Positions 8,399 through 18,300 of a stretch of 64,000 nt of DNA are shown in pieces. The notes under the pieces are model-generated. The model made no database searches. It was not told the origin of the DNA and saw only the letters and a list, made by a program, of their open reading frames with translations. Where the stretch lies: contig NZ_QQBA01000012.1 of assembly GCF_003350545.1 (NCBI RefSeq), positions 1 through 64,000 on the forward strand, given 5' to 3'. This DNA comes from Flavobacterium glaciei. Its GTDB lineage: Bacteria; Bacteroidota; Bacteroidia; Flavobacteriales; Flavobacteriaceae. Each line of letters begins with the position of its first letter. Position 1 is the first letter of the stretch. A program made the translations under genes and the position numbers.

Positions 8399-8749
8399 TT
8401 AAAAATTCCATTTTATAGTAGAATTTTTAAAAACCTCATAAATATAATCACCTTCTGTCAAAAGAATGAAAAGTAAATATAAAATCAAAAAAATAACTGG
8501 ATAAACAACTGCATTTCTTAAGGAACTTTTCTCTCCTTCCATATGCATAAATGCATAAACAATGTAGTAAGCTTTAAAAATTGTAAGAGCATAGAATATC
8601 CAATTAAGTAAGTTCATACTTAAAAAGTTATTCATGAAAAGAAAATCAGGTTTTAATATACCCAAATAAACTTCAACAATAGTAACGGCAGATAATATTC
8701 CGAAAACCTTCCAGATTCTACCAGTATTAGATACGTGTTCGTGTGACAT
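8399..8749 (-). CDS. Cytochrome c oxidase subunit IV-like protein
   Basis: A 116-residue membrane protein with three hydrophobic helices and the family pattern AFMHMEGEKSSLRN between helices two and three, as in bacterial oxidase subunit IV (CtaF/CyoD-like). The N-terminus is soluble and short with two histidines. It is the last gene of the operon ctaB - coxIII - coxIII - coxIV and is followed by a terminator hairpin. The subunit helps assemble or stabilise the oxidase and has no cofactors. Confidence 0.85.
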   Translation of the reverse strand: MSHEHVSNTGRIWKVFGILSAVTIVEVYLGILKPDFLFMNNFLSMNLLNWIFYALTIFKAYYIVYAFMHMEGEKSSLRNAVVYPVIFLILYLLFILLTEGDYIYEVFKNSTIKWNF

Positions 8750-8767
8750 GATAATTACTTTTTGAAA

Positions 8768-9745
8768 TTAAACTAGATAGAAAACTGTAAATACAAATAC
8801 CCAAACTAAATCGACAAAGTGCCAATATAGACCTACTTTTTCTACCATTTCATAACTTTTTCTTTTTTCGTAAGTTCCTATTAACACATTAAAAAATATG
8901 ATAATATTTATGATTACTCCAGAAAAAACGTGAAAACCGTGAAATCCAGTGATAAAGAAAAAGAAGTCAGCAAATAATTTACTTCCGTATTCGTTTCTAA
9001 CTAAATTTGCACCTTCTACCACATATTGAGCTTGACTCAATCTTGATTCAGATTCCGCTCTAGTAAGAACTGTTTTCTGTTTTGCAGCAGTAATTACCTC
9101 CGTTCTAATAAGAAGTTCAGGATGTGCTTTGAAACCAGCTTGAACTTCCGCAACTGAATAAGAAGGCAAACTTGGCTCATCCATAAACCATTTCGCTTTG
9201 TTACGGGTTAGCTGCTCTCTCTCTTCAGGAAGAGTAGTTGCAAATTCTGCTAAAGCAACTCTTTTTCCGTCTTTATCAACGAATTGTAGCAAACTACCGC
9301 CACTAGTTTCGACAGCACCATACTCACCTTTGATAAAGTTTTTCCATTCCCATGCTTGAGAACCTACGAAAATCAAACCTCCGATAATGGTTAAAAACAT
9401 ATAAAGAACAACTTTATCCTTTTTCATTTGATGACCTGCATCAACAGCCAAAACCATTGTTACAGATGAAAAAATCAAAATAAAAGTCATCAATGCCACA
9501 TAATACATCGGAGCAGAAACGCCGTGCATAAATGGGAAGTGAGTAAACACTTCATCGGCCAATGGCCAAGTTTCAATAAATTTAAATCGTGAAAAACCAT
9601 ACGCCGCTAGAAATCCTGAGAACGTTAAAGCATCTGATACGATAAAAAACCACATCATTAATTTACCATAACTTGCTCCCATAGGCTCATTGCCGCCTCC
9701 CCAAGTTTTTTCTTCACTATTTGCAGTAGTAACTGTCGCTTCCAT
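8768..9745 (-). CDS. Cytochrome c oxidase subunit III (long form)
   Basis: A subunit III of the heme-copper oxidase. The 325 residues have helices at about 28-48, 75-100, 112-132 and, after a soluble stretch, two more (ADFFFFITGFHGFHVFSG and VGLYWHFVDLVWVFVFTVFY). HFVDLVW is the family signature. About 105 hydrophilic residues (about 138-245), rich in Glu, Lys and Ala, are inserted between helices, which is why the protein is longer than the usual 200-260. It lies 42 bases after a second, shorter subunit III gene. Both are in the ctaB operon and are probably both part of the caa3/aa3-type oxidase fed by Alternative Complex III. Confidence 0.9.
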   Translation of the reverse strand: MEATVTTANSEEKTWGGGNEPMGASYGKLMMWFFIVSDALTFSGFLAAYGFSRFKFIETWPLADEVFTHFPFMHGVSAPMYYVALMTFILIFSSVTMVLAVDAGHQMKKDKVVLYMFLTIIGGLIFVGSQAWEWKNFIKGEYGAVETSGGSLLQFVDKDGKRVALAEFATTLPEEREQLTRNKAKWFMDEPSLPSYSVAEVQAGFKAHPELLIRTEVITAAKQKTVLTRAESESRLSQAQYVVEGANLVRNEYGSKLFADFFFFITGFHGFHVFSGVIINIIIFFNVLIGTYEKRKSYEMVEKVGLYWHFVDLVWVFVFTVFYLV

Positions 9746-9787
9746 AAAAGTTATTCGTTAAAAAGTTCACAAATTTACGTTTTTTTC

Positions 9788-10375
9788 TTATTTAAAGAAA
9801 TATAAAAACAAAAACAAATAAACCCATAATAAGTCAAGAAAGTGCCAGTACATTGCACCTAGTTCTATTCCAAGGGTTTGAGATGAATTGTATTTTTGTT
9901 TAAAATGATTATAAATTATAATTAGAAGTGAAATCACGCCACCAGCAAGGTGAATCAAGTGCACAACAGTTACAACATATAAAAAAGTAGTGGTTATTGA
10001 GCTTCCGCTTCCGGTAAAATAATACCCGTTATCCACTATTTGTCCAAATCCTACGAACTGTAAAATTACAAACAATATTCCTAGAATTAATGTCGTTAAA
10101 AGAAAAATAGTCGTTTTACCTTGATTGTTTTTCTGAATTGCTTTTTTAGCCAAATGAAAACACACACTACATCCTATTATTGCTGCAGTACTGTAATAAA
10201 AGGCTATTGGCAATTGAAAATCTTTCAACCAGTCTGCTCTAGATTTACTTACCACAAAAGCACTGGTAAGGCCCGCAAACATCATTATCATACTTACTAT
10301 TGCAAACAACAAAATCAACTTATATGATCTGGCTGTTCTGGATTTTTGCTCTTCAGCTGTCATTACTATTTCCAT
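9788..10375 (-). CDS. Cytochrome c oxidase subunit III (short form)
   Basis: A 195-residue subunit III-family protein with five predicted helices and the C-terminal signature MYWHFLDLLWVYLFLFLYF. An HLIHLAGG motif corresponds to the GFHGFHV region of the longer paralogue next door. It lacks the first helices of mitochondrial-type COX3, as bacterial short forms do. It starts 2 bases after ctaB, so translation is probably coupled. An internal ATG at residue 5 (MTAEEQ) is an alternative start. Confidence 0.88.
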   Translation of the reverse strand: MEIVMTAEEQKSRTARSYKLILLFAIVSMIMMFAGLTSAFVVSKSRADWLKDFQLPIAFYYSTAAIIGCSVCFHLAKKAIQKNNQGKTTIFLLTTLILGILFVILQFVGFGQIVDNGYYFTGSGSSITTTFLYVVTVVHLIHLAGGVISLLIIIYNHFKQKYNSSQTLGIELGAMYWHFLDLLWVYLFLFLYFFK

Positions 10376-10377
10376 AT

Positions 10378-11280
10378 CTATCTTAAAAATTTATCAAATA
10401 TATAAACCAACTGTAACAATGTTATATAAGAAACACTTACTAACATTAATGTTCTGGCCGCCTTTTCAGATCTTAATTTGTACAATCTTACAGCATAATA
10501 AAGCATCCACAATCCTAGTAAAAAAACAAAAGTAGCGGCTATTGGAGTCATATACAAACGTCCGGTGTAACCTAAAACTGGTAAAAGTGAAGCTAAAATC
10601 AACCAAACCGTATATAGTATAACCTGCAATGCAGTTCCTTTATCTTTTTTTCCCGTGGGCAACATAAAAAAACCAGCTTTCTCATAATCATCATACAAAA
10701 ACCACCCAATAGCCCAAAAGTGTGGAAATTGCCAAAAAAACTGAATTAAAAACAAGGTTCCTGCTTCTATTCCAAAATCTCCTGTTGCCGCAACCCAACC
10801 TAACATAAAAGGAATTGCTCCAGGAAAAGCTCCCACAAAAACAGACAATGAAGTCATCGTTTTTAAAGGAGTGTAAACACTTGTATATAAAAAAATTGAA
10901 ATAGCGCCAAACATTGCAGTTTTAGGATTGATTGTATAAAGTAACACAATTCCAAGAACCGTTAAAAAACTTGCTAAAATCAAAGCCGATAACGAAGACA
11001 TTCTACCCGCGGGAACTGGACGATTCTTAGTTCTATCCATTAACGCATCCAAGTTTTTTTCAATAACTTGATTAAAAGCATTTGACGCTCCTACCATACA
11101 ATAGCCTCCAACAGCTAGTTTTAACAAAATCATCCAATCTAATGAATGCAAATCATAAATCCCAAGCATAAATCCCGCGATAGACGAAAACACTACACTA
11201 ATGGCTAAACGAGCCTTAGTAATTTCTCGGAAATCAATATAAATAGATTTTAATGAAAATGTATTTTGTGTTGCGTTCAA
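10378..11280 (-). CDS. ctaB: Heme O synthase (protoheme IX farnesyltransferase)
   Basis: An inner-membrane UbiA-family prenyltransferase that adds farnesyl to protoheme to make heme O for the oxidase. The 300 residues contain the UbiA aspartate motif as NQVIEKNLDALMDRTKNRPVPAGR (about 65-88; the Asp pair binds Mg-diphosphate) and the second motif YDDYEKAGFFMLP. About eight to nine membrane helices are present. The start codon is TTG, since no ATG exists at the point where homologues begin (MNA). It is the first gene of the oxidase operon, with a consensus promoter directly upstream. Confidence 0.93.
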   Translation of the reverse strand: MNATQNTFSLKSIYIDFREITKARLAISVVFSSIAGFMLGIYDLHSLDWMILLKLAVGGYCMVGASNAFNQVIEKNLDALMDRTKNRPVPAGRMSSLSALILASFLTVLGIVLLYTINPKTAMFGAISIFLYTSVYTPLKTMTSLSVFVGAFPGAIPFMLGWVAATGDFGIEAGTLFLIQFFWQFPHFWAIGWFLYDDYEKAGFFMLPTGKKDKGTALQVILYTVWLILASLLPVLGYTGRLYMTPIAATFVFLLGLWMLYYAVRLYKLRSEKAARTLMLVSVSYITLLQLVYIFDKFLR

Positions 11281-11312
11281 TACTAGAGTTTATTTGTTTT
11301 GAAAAACTTCTG

Positions 11313-11344
11313 CAAAAGTAGTGTATCAAAAGGGATTTGGCAAA
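11313..11344 (-). promoter_or_regulatory. Promoter of the ctaB-cox operon
   Basis: On the minus strand TTTG (11344-11341), a 20-base spacer and TACTTTTG (11320-11313) fit the Bacteroidota consensus TTTG/TAnnTTTG. The ctaB start is 32 bases downstream. Confidence 0.6.
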
Positions 11345-11361
11345 AAACAATTCACAAAATA

Positions 11362-13485
11362 TTAATAATCAAAATACCAGTTAAAAATATCTGCTCTTAG
11401 TCCTAAAGTTATCCAATTAGTACTTTCGGTGAAAGTGTTTGCCGTATTTTTTGTGGGATCAAAACTTCTATAAATATAACTTCCAAAAAGCTTCAAATTT
11501 GTAGCAGGATTAACTAAATAACCACCTTGAAAGTCAGCAATAAAAACAGCCGTTTTATTTCCCTGACCTACTTTTACACCACTATCAAAAGGCCTATTTT
11601 CATCATAATCTTTATAGATATTCCCACCGTAATTAAAACTATCTTCAGCATTATCAAAATCGAGTCCTCGGGTTCCCACAGTAAGTTTTGCATCAGCAAA
11701 AAGCCTTCCTTTATGGTATCGAGCAATAGCAATAAATTCTTTGAAATTTCCTCCCCATTGATGTCCTATACTCTGATTATTATGAGCATAATTTGTGATT
11801 GGCATACTATGAGAATACACATAAGGACGTACGTGATTGTACTCTAACTGCAACAGTAAATTATCTACTTTGAAAGCATTGTAGTACTTAGCACCTAACT
11901 GATACCCATACTTGTTTTTCCAACTATTGTCTCCTGCCTTAACATCCCCTAGAGAAAATTCATCTAAAATAAACTGTCCATAAAAATTGATTTGATTACT
12001 CCATTTATACTTAAAAGTCAATCCTAAAACAGCATTTCCGCTTCTGGCAGATGAGGCAAATTCAACCGAACGATAGAATATAATTGGACTAACAAAATTC
12101 ACATCAAATCCTCTGTCATTTGTATTAGTCCAAATTACTGATTCGAAGAAACCAAGATTCAGTTTATTAGAAACATTCCAACTCAAATAATGATTCGCCA
12201 TAAATTTTGTGGCATACGTTCTTTCTAATGTCACTTCTGGACGAACATCCTTGAGCCACATATAAGTATTTGTATATTTTATTTTCCAAAAATTAGTATT
12301 CAATTTAAAATAAGGATACGGACTTGCACCATCACTTTCTAACAAAGAACGGTATCCATCCCCGATAAAATTTCTTCCATAACCTAATTGTAAATCAAGA
12401 TATTTACTTGGTACAAAAGTCAAATTGGCTTCTGCCAAAGGAAAATCATAGGAATCAGTTTTAAAGTCCTTTGCGATTCCTATCCCAGGAATAATAGCTG
12501 GATTACCTCCCGCAGGTTTAATAGATTCTGCATAACGATTGAAATAATCTGCAAAACGCCCTTGACTCTCAAAAACAGTTGTAGAAAAATTAAGTTGCTT
12601 TCCCAAACCACCTCTAAAATTAATTCCACGTGTATTTACATAACTATAAGACGCCTCGCTTTTTGAAGCTTTACCAACCTGCAAATCAAATATAGGATTT
12701 AATGTAAACCAATACCCGTCACCCTGTATTTCAACAGCACTCTCATTCCATAATTTTCTTGCCCACCAACTGGATGCTCTTTTTTTTAAGTTATCATTTA
12801 CTACTTTTAGATCATAATATTTTGAAACTTCTGCATACGTGTATGGTTTTGATGCCGTGTGATTATTACTTCCCACTTGATTTAAGGAACTGTCAAACTG
12901 CGCGTAATAACTGTGTGAAAAAGGAACATTTAAATTACTATCTAAATCTGGATTAGTAAATTTTTTATAAACAATACTATCCAATTCTGTAAGTTTCGGT
13001 TTGTTATTTGACACTATTTCAGCTTTTGCCAAAGTTTCTGCTTCAAGTTCAGCCCTACTTTTTAAGGGTATAGCAATAGTTATGGTAAACTTAGAATAGT
13101 TAGGTTTCCCGTTATATGTTGAAGGCTGTATTTTAGGAAAAGCACCAAAAACCCTTTTTGTTTCTTTTATCAATGCCTCATCAATAGCATCAACATAAAT
13201 CACTTTAAAAACGCCATCACTATCTACTTCAAAAAGAACTTTTACATTCCCTTGAAAATTATTTTGCTTCAAATTATCTAGAACTTGAAAATTTTGAAAA
13301 ACAAAATCTTGAACTTGACTGTAGAAACAGTTTTCTAGCTCTTTAGATTGTAAATTGACACATTCTAAAAAAACAGGAAATCGCACTGTTGAGTTTCCCG
13401 ATTGGGCTGATGTATTAGTAATGTCTTGTGAATAAGTAAAAAAGGAAAACGAAAATAGAAACAAAGCCAGCAACCTTTTCTTCAT
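11362..13485 (-). CDS. remB: Gliding motility protein RemB
   Basis: A 707-residue exported protein matching RemB, which supports gliding in F. johnsoniae and probably sits in the outer membrane. A signal peptide (MKKRLLALFLFSFSFFTYSQ) is followed by a TonB C-terminal-like module at about 40-140 (QGNVKVLFEVDSDGVFKVIYVD). The rest is a beta-rich domain ending in aromatic strands (WITLGLRADIFNWYFDY) like an outer-membrane barrel. I chose ATG 13485, which gives a clean signal peptide; an ATG at 13515 overlaps deoC. The order sprA - gcvH - vanZ - deoC - remB is that of F. johnsoniae, which supports the name. Confidence 0.85.
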   Translation of the reverse strand: MKKRLLALFLFSFSFFTYSQDITNTSAQSGNSTVRFPVFLECVNLQSKELENCFYSQVQDFVFQNFQVLDNLKQNNFQGNVKVLFEVDSDGVFKVIYVDAIDEALIKETKRVFGAFPKIQPSTYNGKPNYSKFTITIAIPLKSRAELEAETLAKAEIVSNNKPKLTELDSIVYKKFTNPDLDSNLNVPFSHSYYAQFDSSLNQVGSNNHTASKPYTYAEVSKYYDLKVVNDNLKKRASSWWARKLWNESAVEIQGDGYWFTLNPIFDLQVGKASKSEASYSYVNTRGINFRGGLGKQLNFSTTVFESQGRFADYFNRYAESIKPAGGNPAIIPGIGIAKDFKTDSYDFPLAEANLTFVPSKYLDLQLGYGRNFIGDGYRSLLESDGASPYPYFKLNTNFWKIKYTNTYMWLKDVRPEVTLERTYATKFMANHYLSWNVSNKLNLGFFESVIWTNTNDRGFDVNFVSPIIFYRSVEFASSARSGNAVLGLTFKYKWSNQINFYGQFILDEFSLGDVKAGDNSWKNKYGYQLGAKYYNAFKVDNLLLQLEYNHVRPYVYSHSMPITNYAHNNQSIGHQWGGNFKEFIAIARYHKGRLFADAKLTVGTRGLDFDNAEDSFNYGGNIYKDYDENRPFDSGVKVGQGNKTAVFIADFQGGYLVNPATNLKLFGSYIYRSFDPTKNTANTFTESTNWITLGLRADIFNWYFDY

Positions 13486-13504
13486 GTTTATAATTTTTGT
13501 GAAT

Positions 13505-14248
13505 TTAATATTCATTATTTAAATTTTGTCCGTTAGCAATACTTTTCGCGCCAGATGTACCTATCCTTTTAACACCTAATTCAATCATCTTGACTGCTTC
13601 ATCATAAGTTCTTACACCTCCTGCAGCTTTAACTGGGAGAGGTGATGCGTTTTCTAACATCATCAATATTGAGGGAATAGTAGCGCCGTTTGGCAAATTA
13701 TTTTCTGTCTTGTAGAATCCAGTAGAAGATTTTACATAAACCGATGAAAAAAGCTCTTGTTTGAAATTAGAAACTATTACATTTTTTATTAAACTGGATA
13801 TCTGAATAATTTCCTTGTCAGTTAATGCTGCAACTTCAATAATCCACTTTACTACCTTATTATTATCTAAACCCAATTGGGTACATTTCAGTATTTCTTC
13901 TTTAACTAAGGCTATTTCCCCTCTTTTAAACGCATCATAATTACATACAAAATCTAGATCATCAGCACCATCATGTATCGCTTGAAGTGCTTCGCTAAGT
14001 TTATTTTCTAACAAAGATTTCCCTTCTGGAAAATCAATTACAGTTCCTATTAAGACAACTGAATTTGATTCAACAATCATTTTTTTTGCTAATGAAACCA
14101 TATTAGGACGAATCATAATAAGTTTAAAATGTTCCTCAATTGCTTCACGGATAAATCCTTGAACGACCAAAGTGTTTTCTTTTTCGCTGAGTCCCGCTTG
14201 TTCTGCCGTTTTCAAATAGGTAGAATCTAGATATTGCTTGATATTCAT
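13505..14248 (-). CDS. deoC: Deoxyribose-phosphate aldolase
   Basis: A cytosolic class I aldolase that splits 2-deoxyribose 5-phosphate into glyceraldehyde 3-phosphate and acetaldehyde in nucleoside salvage. The Schiff-base lysine is in YVKSSTGF and the second catalytic lysine in VKAAGGVRTYDEA; the aspartate of DDLDFVCNYDAF matches the active-site aspartate region. At 247 residues it has normal length. It is followed 19 bases later by remB on the same strand and preceded by a TATTTTTG -7 element. Confidence 0.95.
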   Translation of the reverse strand: MNIKQYLDSTYLKTAEQAGLSEKENTLVVQGFIREAIEEHFKLIMIRPNMVSLAKKMIVESNSVVLIGTVIDFPEGKSLLENKLSEALQAIHDGADDLDFVCNYDAFKRGEIALVKEEILKCTQLGLDNNKVVKWIIEVAALTDKEIIQISSLIKNVIVSNFKQELFSSVYVKSSTGFYKTENNLPNGATIPSILMMLENASPLPVKAAGGVRTYDEAVKMIELGVKRIGTSGAKSIANGQNLNNEY

Positions 14249-14285
14249 GCGATTTGATTTCTTAATTAGAGTAGATTATCTAGTA

Positions 14286-14293
14286 CAAAAATA
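14286..14293 (-). promoter_or_regulatory. -7 promoter element of deoC-remB
   Basis: TATTTTTG on the minus strand, 37 bases upstream of the deoC ATG. A clear -33 TTTG is not seen at 17-23 bases; TTTA is the closest match. Confidence 0.45.
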
Positions 14294-14434
14294 CATTTTA
14301 TATAAACATAAGTTTACTTTAAAATTTCACTATTTTATATTTTTAATGCTAGAACTGAAGTTTCTAACTATTTTAAAAAAAAAGACTAACAATACTCAAA
14401 AAACATTCTAGATGCAAGGGCTATAAAATTAAAA

Positions 14435-14454
14435 AGTCCCAACTAAGTGGGACT
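14435..14454 (-). terminator. Terminator after the gcvH-vanZ pair
   Basis: A 7-bp stem AGTCCCA/TGGGACT with a 6-base loop. On the minus strand it is followed by TTTTTAATTTT. It lies 17 bases after the VanZ-like stop. Confidence 0.8.
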
Positions 14455-14471
14455 CTATAATAAATCGAATC

Positions 14472-14849
14472 TTATCTGATTTTTGTTTTTAAATCGAATA
14501 AAATAATAACAGCTACTCCCAAAATTGCACCGAATATATTTGCTAAAACATCATATACATCTGCATGCCTAGTGGTGGTAAATAATTCTTGGGCAATTTC
14601 AATACCAATTCCAAAAAGAACAGAAAACAGAAATGAGGTTATTATGCATTTAACACTGTTTACAGCGTTTGTATATTTTTGAAAAAACAAAAAACAAAGC
14701 ACTATTAAAACAAAATGAAAAAAGACGTGCACTAATTTATCTAGATTTGAAACCTCTTTCAGCGGAACATTATTTAGTTGAACTAAACAAAAAAAAGCAA
14801 TAATTCCAGTCCATAATAAAGCAGCAAAAAAATAGACTTGTTTAGGCAC
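14472..14849 (-). CDS. VanZ-like family membrane protein
   Basis: A small integral membrane protein of 126 residues with four hydrophobic helices and the family elements [21 protein letters not shown] and [30 protein letters not shown]. VanZ-like proteins are widespread and mostly uncharacterised; the namesake gives low-level teicoplanin resistance. I chose GTG 14849, which overlaps the gcvH stop by 8 bases and suits translational coupling. The only ATG (14888) would reach 47 bases into gcvH. Gene order beside sprA is conserved in Flavobacterium, but a link to gliding is unproven. Confidence 0.8.
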   Translation of the reverse strand: MPKQVYFFAALLWTGIIAFFCLVQLNNVPLKEVSNLDKLVHVFFHFVLIVLCFLFFQKYTNAVNSVKCIITSFLFSVLFGIGIEIAQELFTTTRHADVYDVLANIFGAILGVAVIILFDLKTKIR

Positions 14850-15222
14850 CAATAAGTTCTTTGTAAGAATCACTAGATAACAAACCATCTACCTCTGCCA
14901 TATTAGCTATTTTTATTTTGATCATCCATCCAGCTCCATAAGGATCAGAATTAACACTTTCTGGATTACTTTCAAGAGCGTCATTGAATCCAATAATTTC
15001 ACCCGTTAACGGAAGAAACAAATCAGAAACGGTCTTAACAGCTTCTACTGTACCAAAAACCTCATCTTTTTCTAAAGTCTGGTCTAAAGTTTCAACTTCA
15101 ACATATACAATATCACCTAATTCTTTTTGTGCAAAATCTGTGATTCCTACAGTTGCAATATCCCCATCAATACTAACCCATTCGTGATCTTTAGTATACT
15201 TTAAACTTACTGGTATGTTCAT
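14842..15222 (-). CDS. gcvH: Glycine cleavage system H protein
   Basis: The lipoyl carrier of the glycine cleavage system, which shuttles the aminomethyl group between P, T and L proteins. The 126 residues contain the lipoylation site in [12 protein letters not shown] (Lys about 63) and the conserved C-terminal [15 protein letters not shown]-terminal [10 protein letters not shown] is the family start. It has its own TACATTTG -7 element and lies after sprA on the same strand; the VanZ-like gene overlaps its end. Confidence 0.96.
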   Translation of the reverse strand: MNIPVSLKYTKDHEWVSIDGDIATVGITDFAQKELGDIVYVEVETLDQTLEKDEVFGTVEAVKTVSDLFLPLTGEIIGFNDALESNPESVNSDPYGAGWMIKIKIANMAEVDGLLSSDSYKELIGA

Positions 15223-15259
15223 ATAAATTGTATTTATTGATAATTTAAATTTTATGTCA

Positions 15260-15267
15260 CAAATGTA
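15260..15267 (-). promoter_or_regulatory. -7 promoter element of gcvH
   Basis: TACATTTG on the minus strand, 37 bases upstream of the gcvH ATG, within the 81-base gap after sprA. The nearest upstream TTTG is only 13 bases away, too close for a normal -33. Confidence 0.4.
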
Positions 15268-15303
15268 ATAATCTTCTATTCAAAATTGTTCCTTTTAGAA
15301 AAA

Positions 15304-18300
15304 TTAATTCCCAAAATTATAACGAAGTGTGATTCCTGAACGGATATTTGTCAACGGAAAAGAAGTAGATATTACTGCTCTCGAAAAAGAGTGGTCGTAG
15401 TAAAAAATAGCCGTTAGGTTTTTGCTGAAAGCATAATCAGCTTTGAGAGTCAAAGACCATATATTTTGTCCACCTGCTAATTGATTGTTGTCGTAATCTA
15501 AATATCTTACAATCGTTTGATTATTTCTATAATTTATATCCGCTTTCAAATTGATATCACTTTTTATTATACCTGTTGGATTATCAGCTAGCCTAGATGA
15601 GAAAATTACGTCTTTAAAACGATAACCCAATCCTATAACATATTCTACACCTTTAACTTCTGTCAATAAATTATTATCAAAACTCATGGACAAAGCTCTA
15701 TCTTTCTTTATTTCAGCTAACACTTTTAATGAGCTTTTCAATTCAAAATCCATACGCAATAATGGATTAAATTGTTCCACCAAGTTAATATTCGACATAA
15801 TCGTTTGATTGAAAAAATTCCCACTCGCATCTTTTCCGCTTGGGTCTTTATCGTATTCAAAATTTGATCTAAAAGCGTTTATCGTATAGGAAGCTCTATA
15901 ATTATGCTGCAATGAAAAACGTTTAAAATTCTTTTTAAACAAAGCATATCGCATCAAACCATTGTATTTTATTGCCCAGTTTGGAATAGGGAAGTTTCTA
16001 AAAATCCCAAGAGAAACATCCGAGGCATTTCCACCTGAGTAAGCCGCTAAAAAAGCAGGTAATAATACCGCTTGATTATTTTTTCCATATCCTAGCGGGA
16101 ATCCATCTGGGTCCAAATTAACTGAATTATTAATGTCAATTCCTCTTTGCGTAGCTAATCGATTAGCCACCGTAAGTCTGTTTATTCTAAAATCATCAAA
16201 TGCAACTGATGAATTTTCATCACTAACTGAAAAAGAAGTTTTTATCAACATTGTAGAAATTGAAAAAATACCGGTATCAAATGGCGATCTCGGATTATAA
16301 ACCCCGTCAATAACATCATATTGCTCGGTAGAATTTTCTGAATAAGCTCGATCAAGTGTCAAGTCTATTTTTAAATCCGGTAGCAAATCTACATTTGCAG
16401 TTGCCTTAAATAATTTATTAGTCACCTGAGAAAAATTTTGATTAAAATCAGGATAGCTAGTCAACCAGCCTCTTTTAGCTGCTTCATATCTTACATCTTC
16501 TTGACTTCCAAAAATAAATCCTAACGATGGTCTAGACGAGCCAAGAAATCCAACACCTGGTGTATAACCTGGCAAGATAGTACCGCTGTTATGGGTGTAA
16601 TTCATCTGAATGTTTTTAAAACTAGTCAAGACACCTATAAAACTATCTAAAAAACTATTGTTTTTTTGAGCTTGAGTAGGATTTGAATTTACAATTTTTT
16701 CGCCTGGTTTTGGAGCAGTTGCTTTAGGTTTTGGAACCGTTTTATTTGCATTTTTTGTAAGACCTAAATATTTATACAACATATCCATATTGAAAGTTGC
16801 ATTCAAATTATTTGAACTCGAATTTTGAACAGTGTTTCCTAAATTATAACTATTTCCTTCAATTTCTATTTGAGATAATGCATTAGAAGTACGCTGCCAG
16901 CTATAGTCACCCGTGTAAGAATAATTTGCTTTAACAAAACTGAACAACGGAATTTTATTGATTGGAATTTCATAATTCAAAACCAATTGTTGCATATGCT
17001 GATTTGGATCTCCAATGTCCCAATAACTGTCCCAAATTGTAAAAGTATCTATAGGTTCATTATCTTCATTCAAATAGTTTTTTACAATATTACTTGAAGA
17101 AGCCGTATAATTCAATTTCAATGATTTAGTCAAATTATAATTAAATCCATATTGATAATTAAAAGCAAAATTTCTACGATACAAAGGTTCTAGACCAATT
17201 CCTTCTACATCAACCTGTCTAAATTGCTGACGGTTGTATTGCCTGATGATGTTAGTATTAAAGGTCACATTAGAAGGCAAATAATTAAAATTGAAATCGT
17301 TTAATAATTTCCAATAATTACTTTTTTTCATGAATTTTGACTTTTTGAAAGGCTCTATCGATTTTGGTTTAAATGTATAGGCATAGTCTACTGATGTATT
17401 TACCTGTTGATCTGCATAATCTTCAATTTCAAAGTCATGTCTTTCTACTTGATTAATTGACTGAGAAAAAGTAAAGTTCTCCGGATCATATATGTGTTGT
17501 TTTTGTTCTGGTCCTCTGTCTTTTCTAACACCAATTAAGTTTATACTTTTACGTTTTGTATAATCAATTGCTCTTTTTTCGATATTATCTTTTTCAGCTT
17601 GATTAGCTGTATTATTTAGTAATTGTTTTAGCTTTATATCTTGATTAAAAGGATCATATTGCGGAGTTATAGTCTCCTCACCAATAGCATAATTGAAAGG
17701 CAGGTTAATTTGCCATTTTGGAGGCAATAATTTACCAAGATTTACATTAGTAATAATACTATATTGCTCCATATCCTCACGATTTCTTTCGTTTGGTCCT
17801 TGTTCTAAAGTTCCAAAACCAATAGTACTCTTTTTACCTGAAACAGAAACTGTAGCAAAATCAGCTAAATTTGTATCTACATTTAATACAGCTGCCATCC
17901 CTCCTTGATTATCCATATCAGCTAAGCGAAGTTCATTGAACCAGACTTCTCCTTTGATATCATTTCGAGATTCGTTGTTCTTAAGACCTACCATCAGGGT
18001 ACGTACTAATCCAAAATTAGGGTTCCCTTTTATACCCAATCGAAGTCTGTCACTTCCATCACCATCAGTATTTGCTGGGTCATTATCTGGATAATAAATA
18101 CCGTCCAATGGCAGAGTGCTTGGATTAATACTCATTGCGAGAATCTTCAATTTTGTCAATAAAGCCAATGATAAATCTATCTCATTTTCTTCTGGCCATA
18201 CTTCCGCAGCACTCAAAGGCGAACAATTCGTATTAGAACCAGAAGAAGGACTCGTCACTTTTAAAGGAATTTCAATTTGATAGAAATTTTGAGTAAAGTC

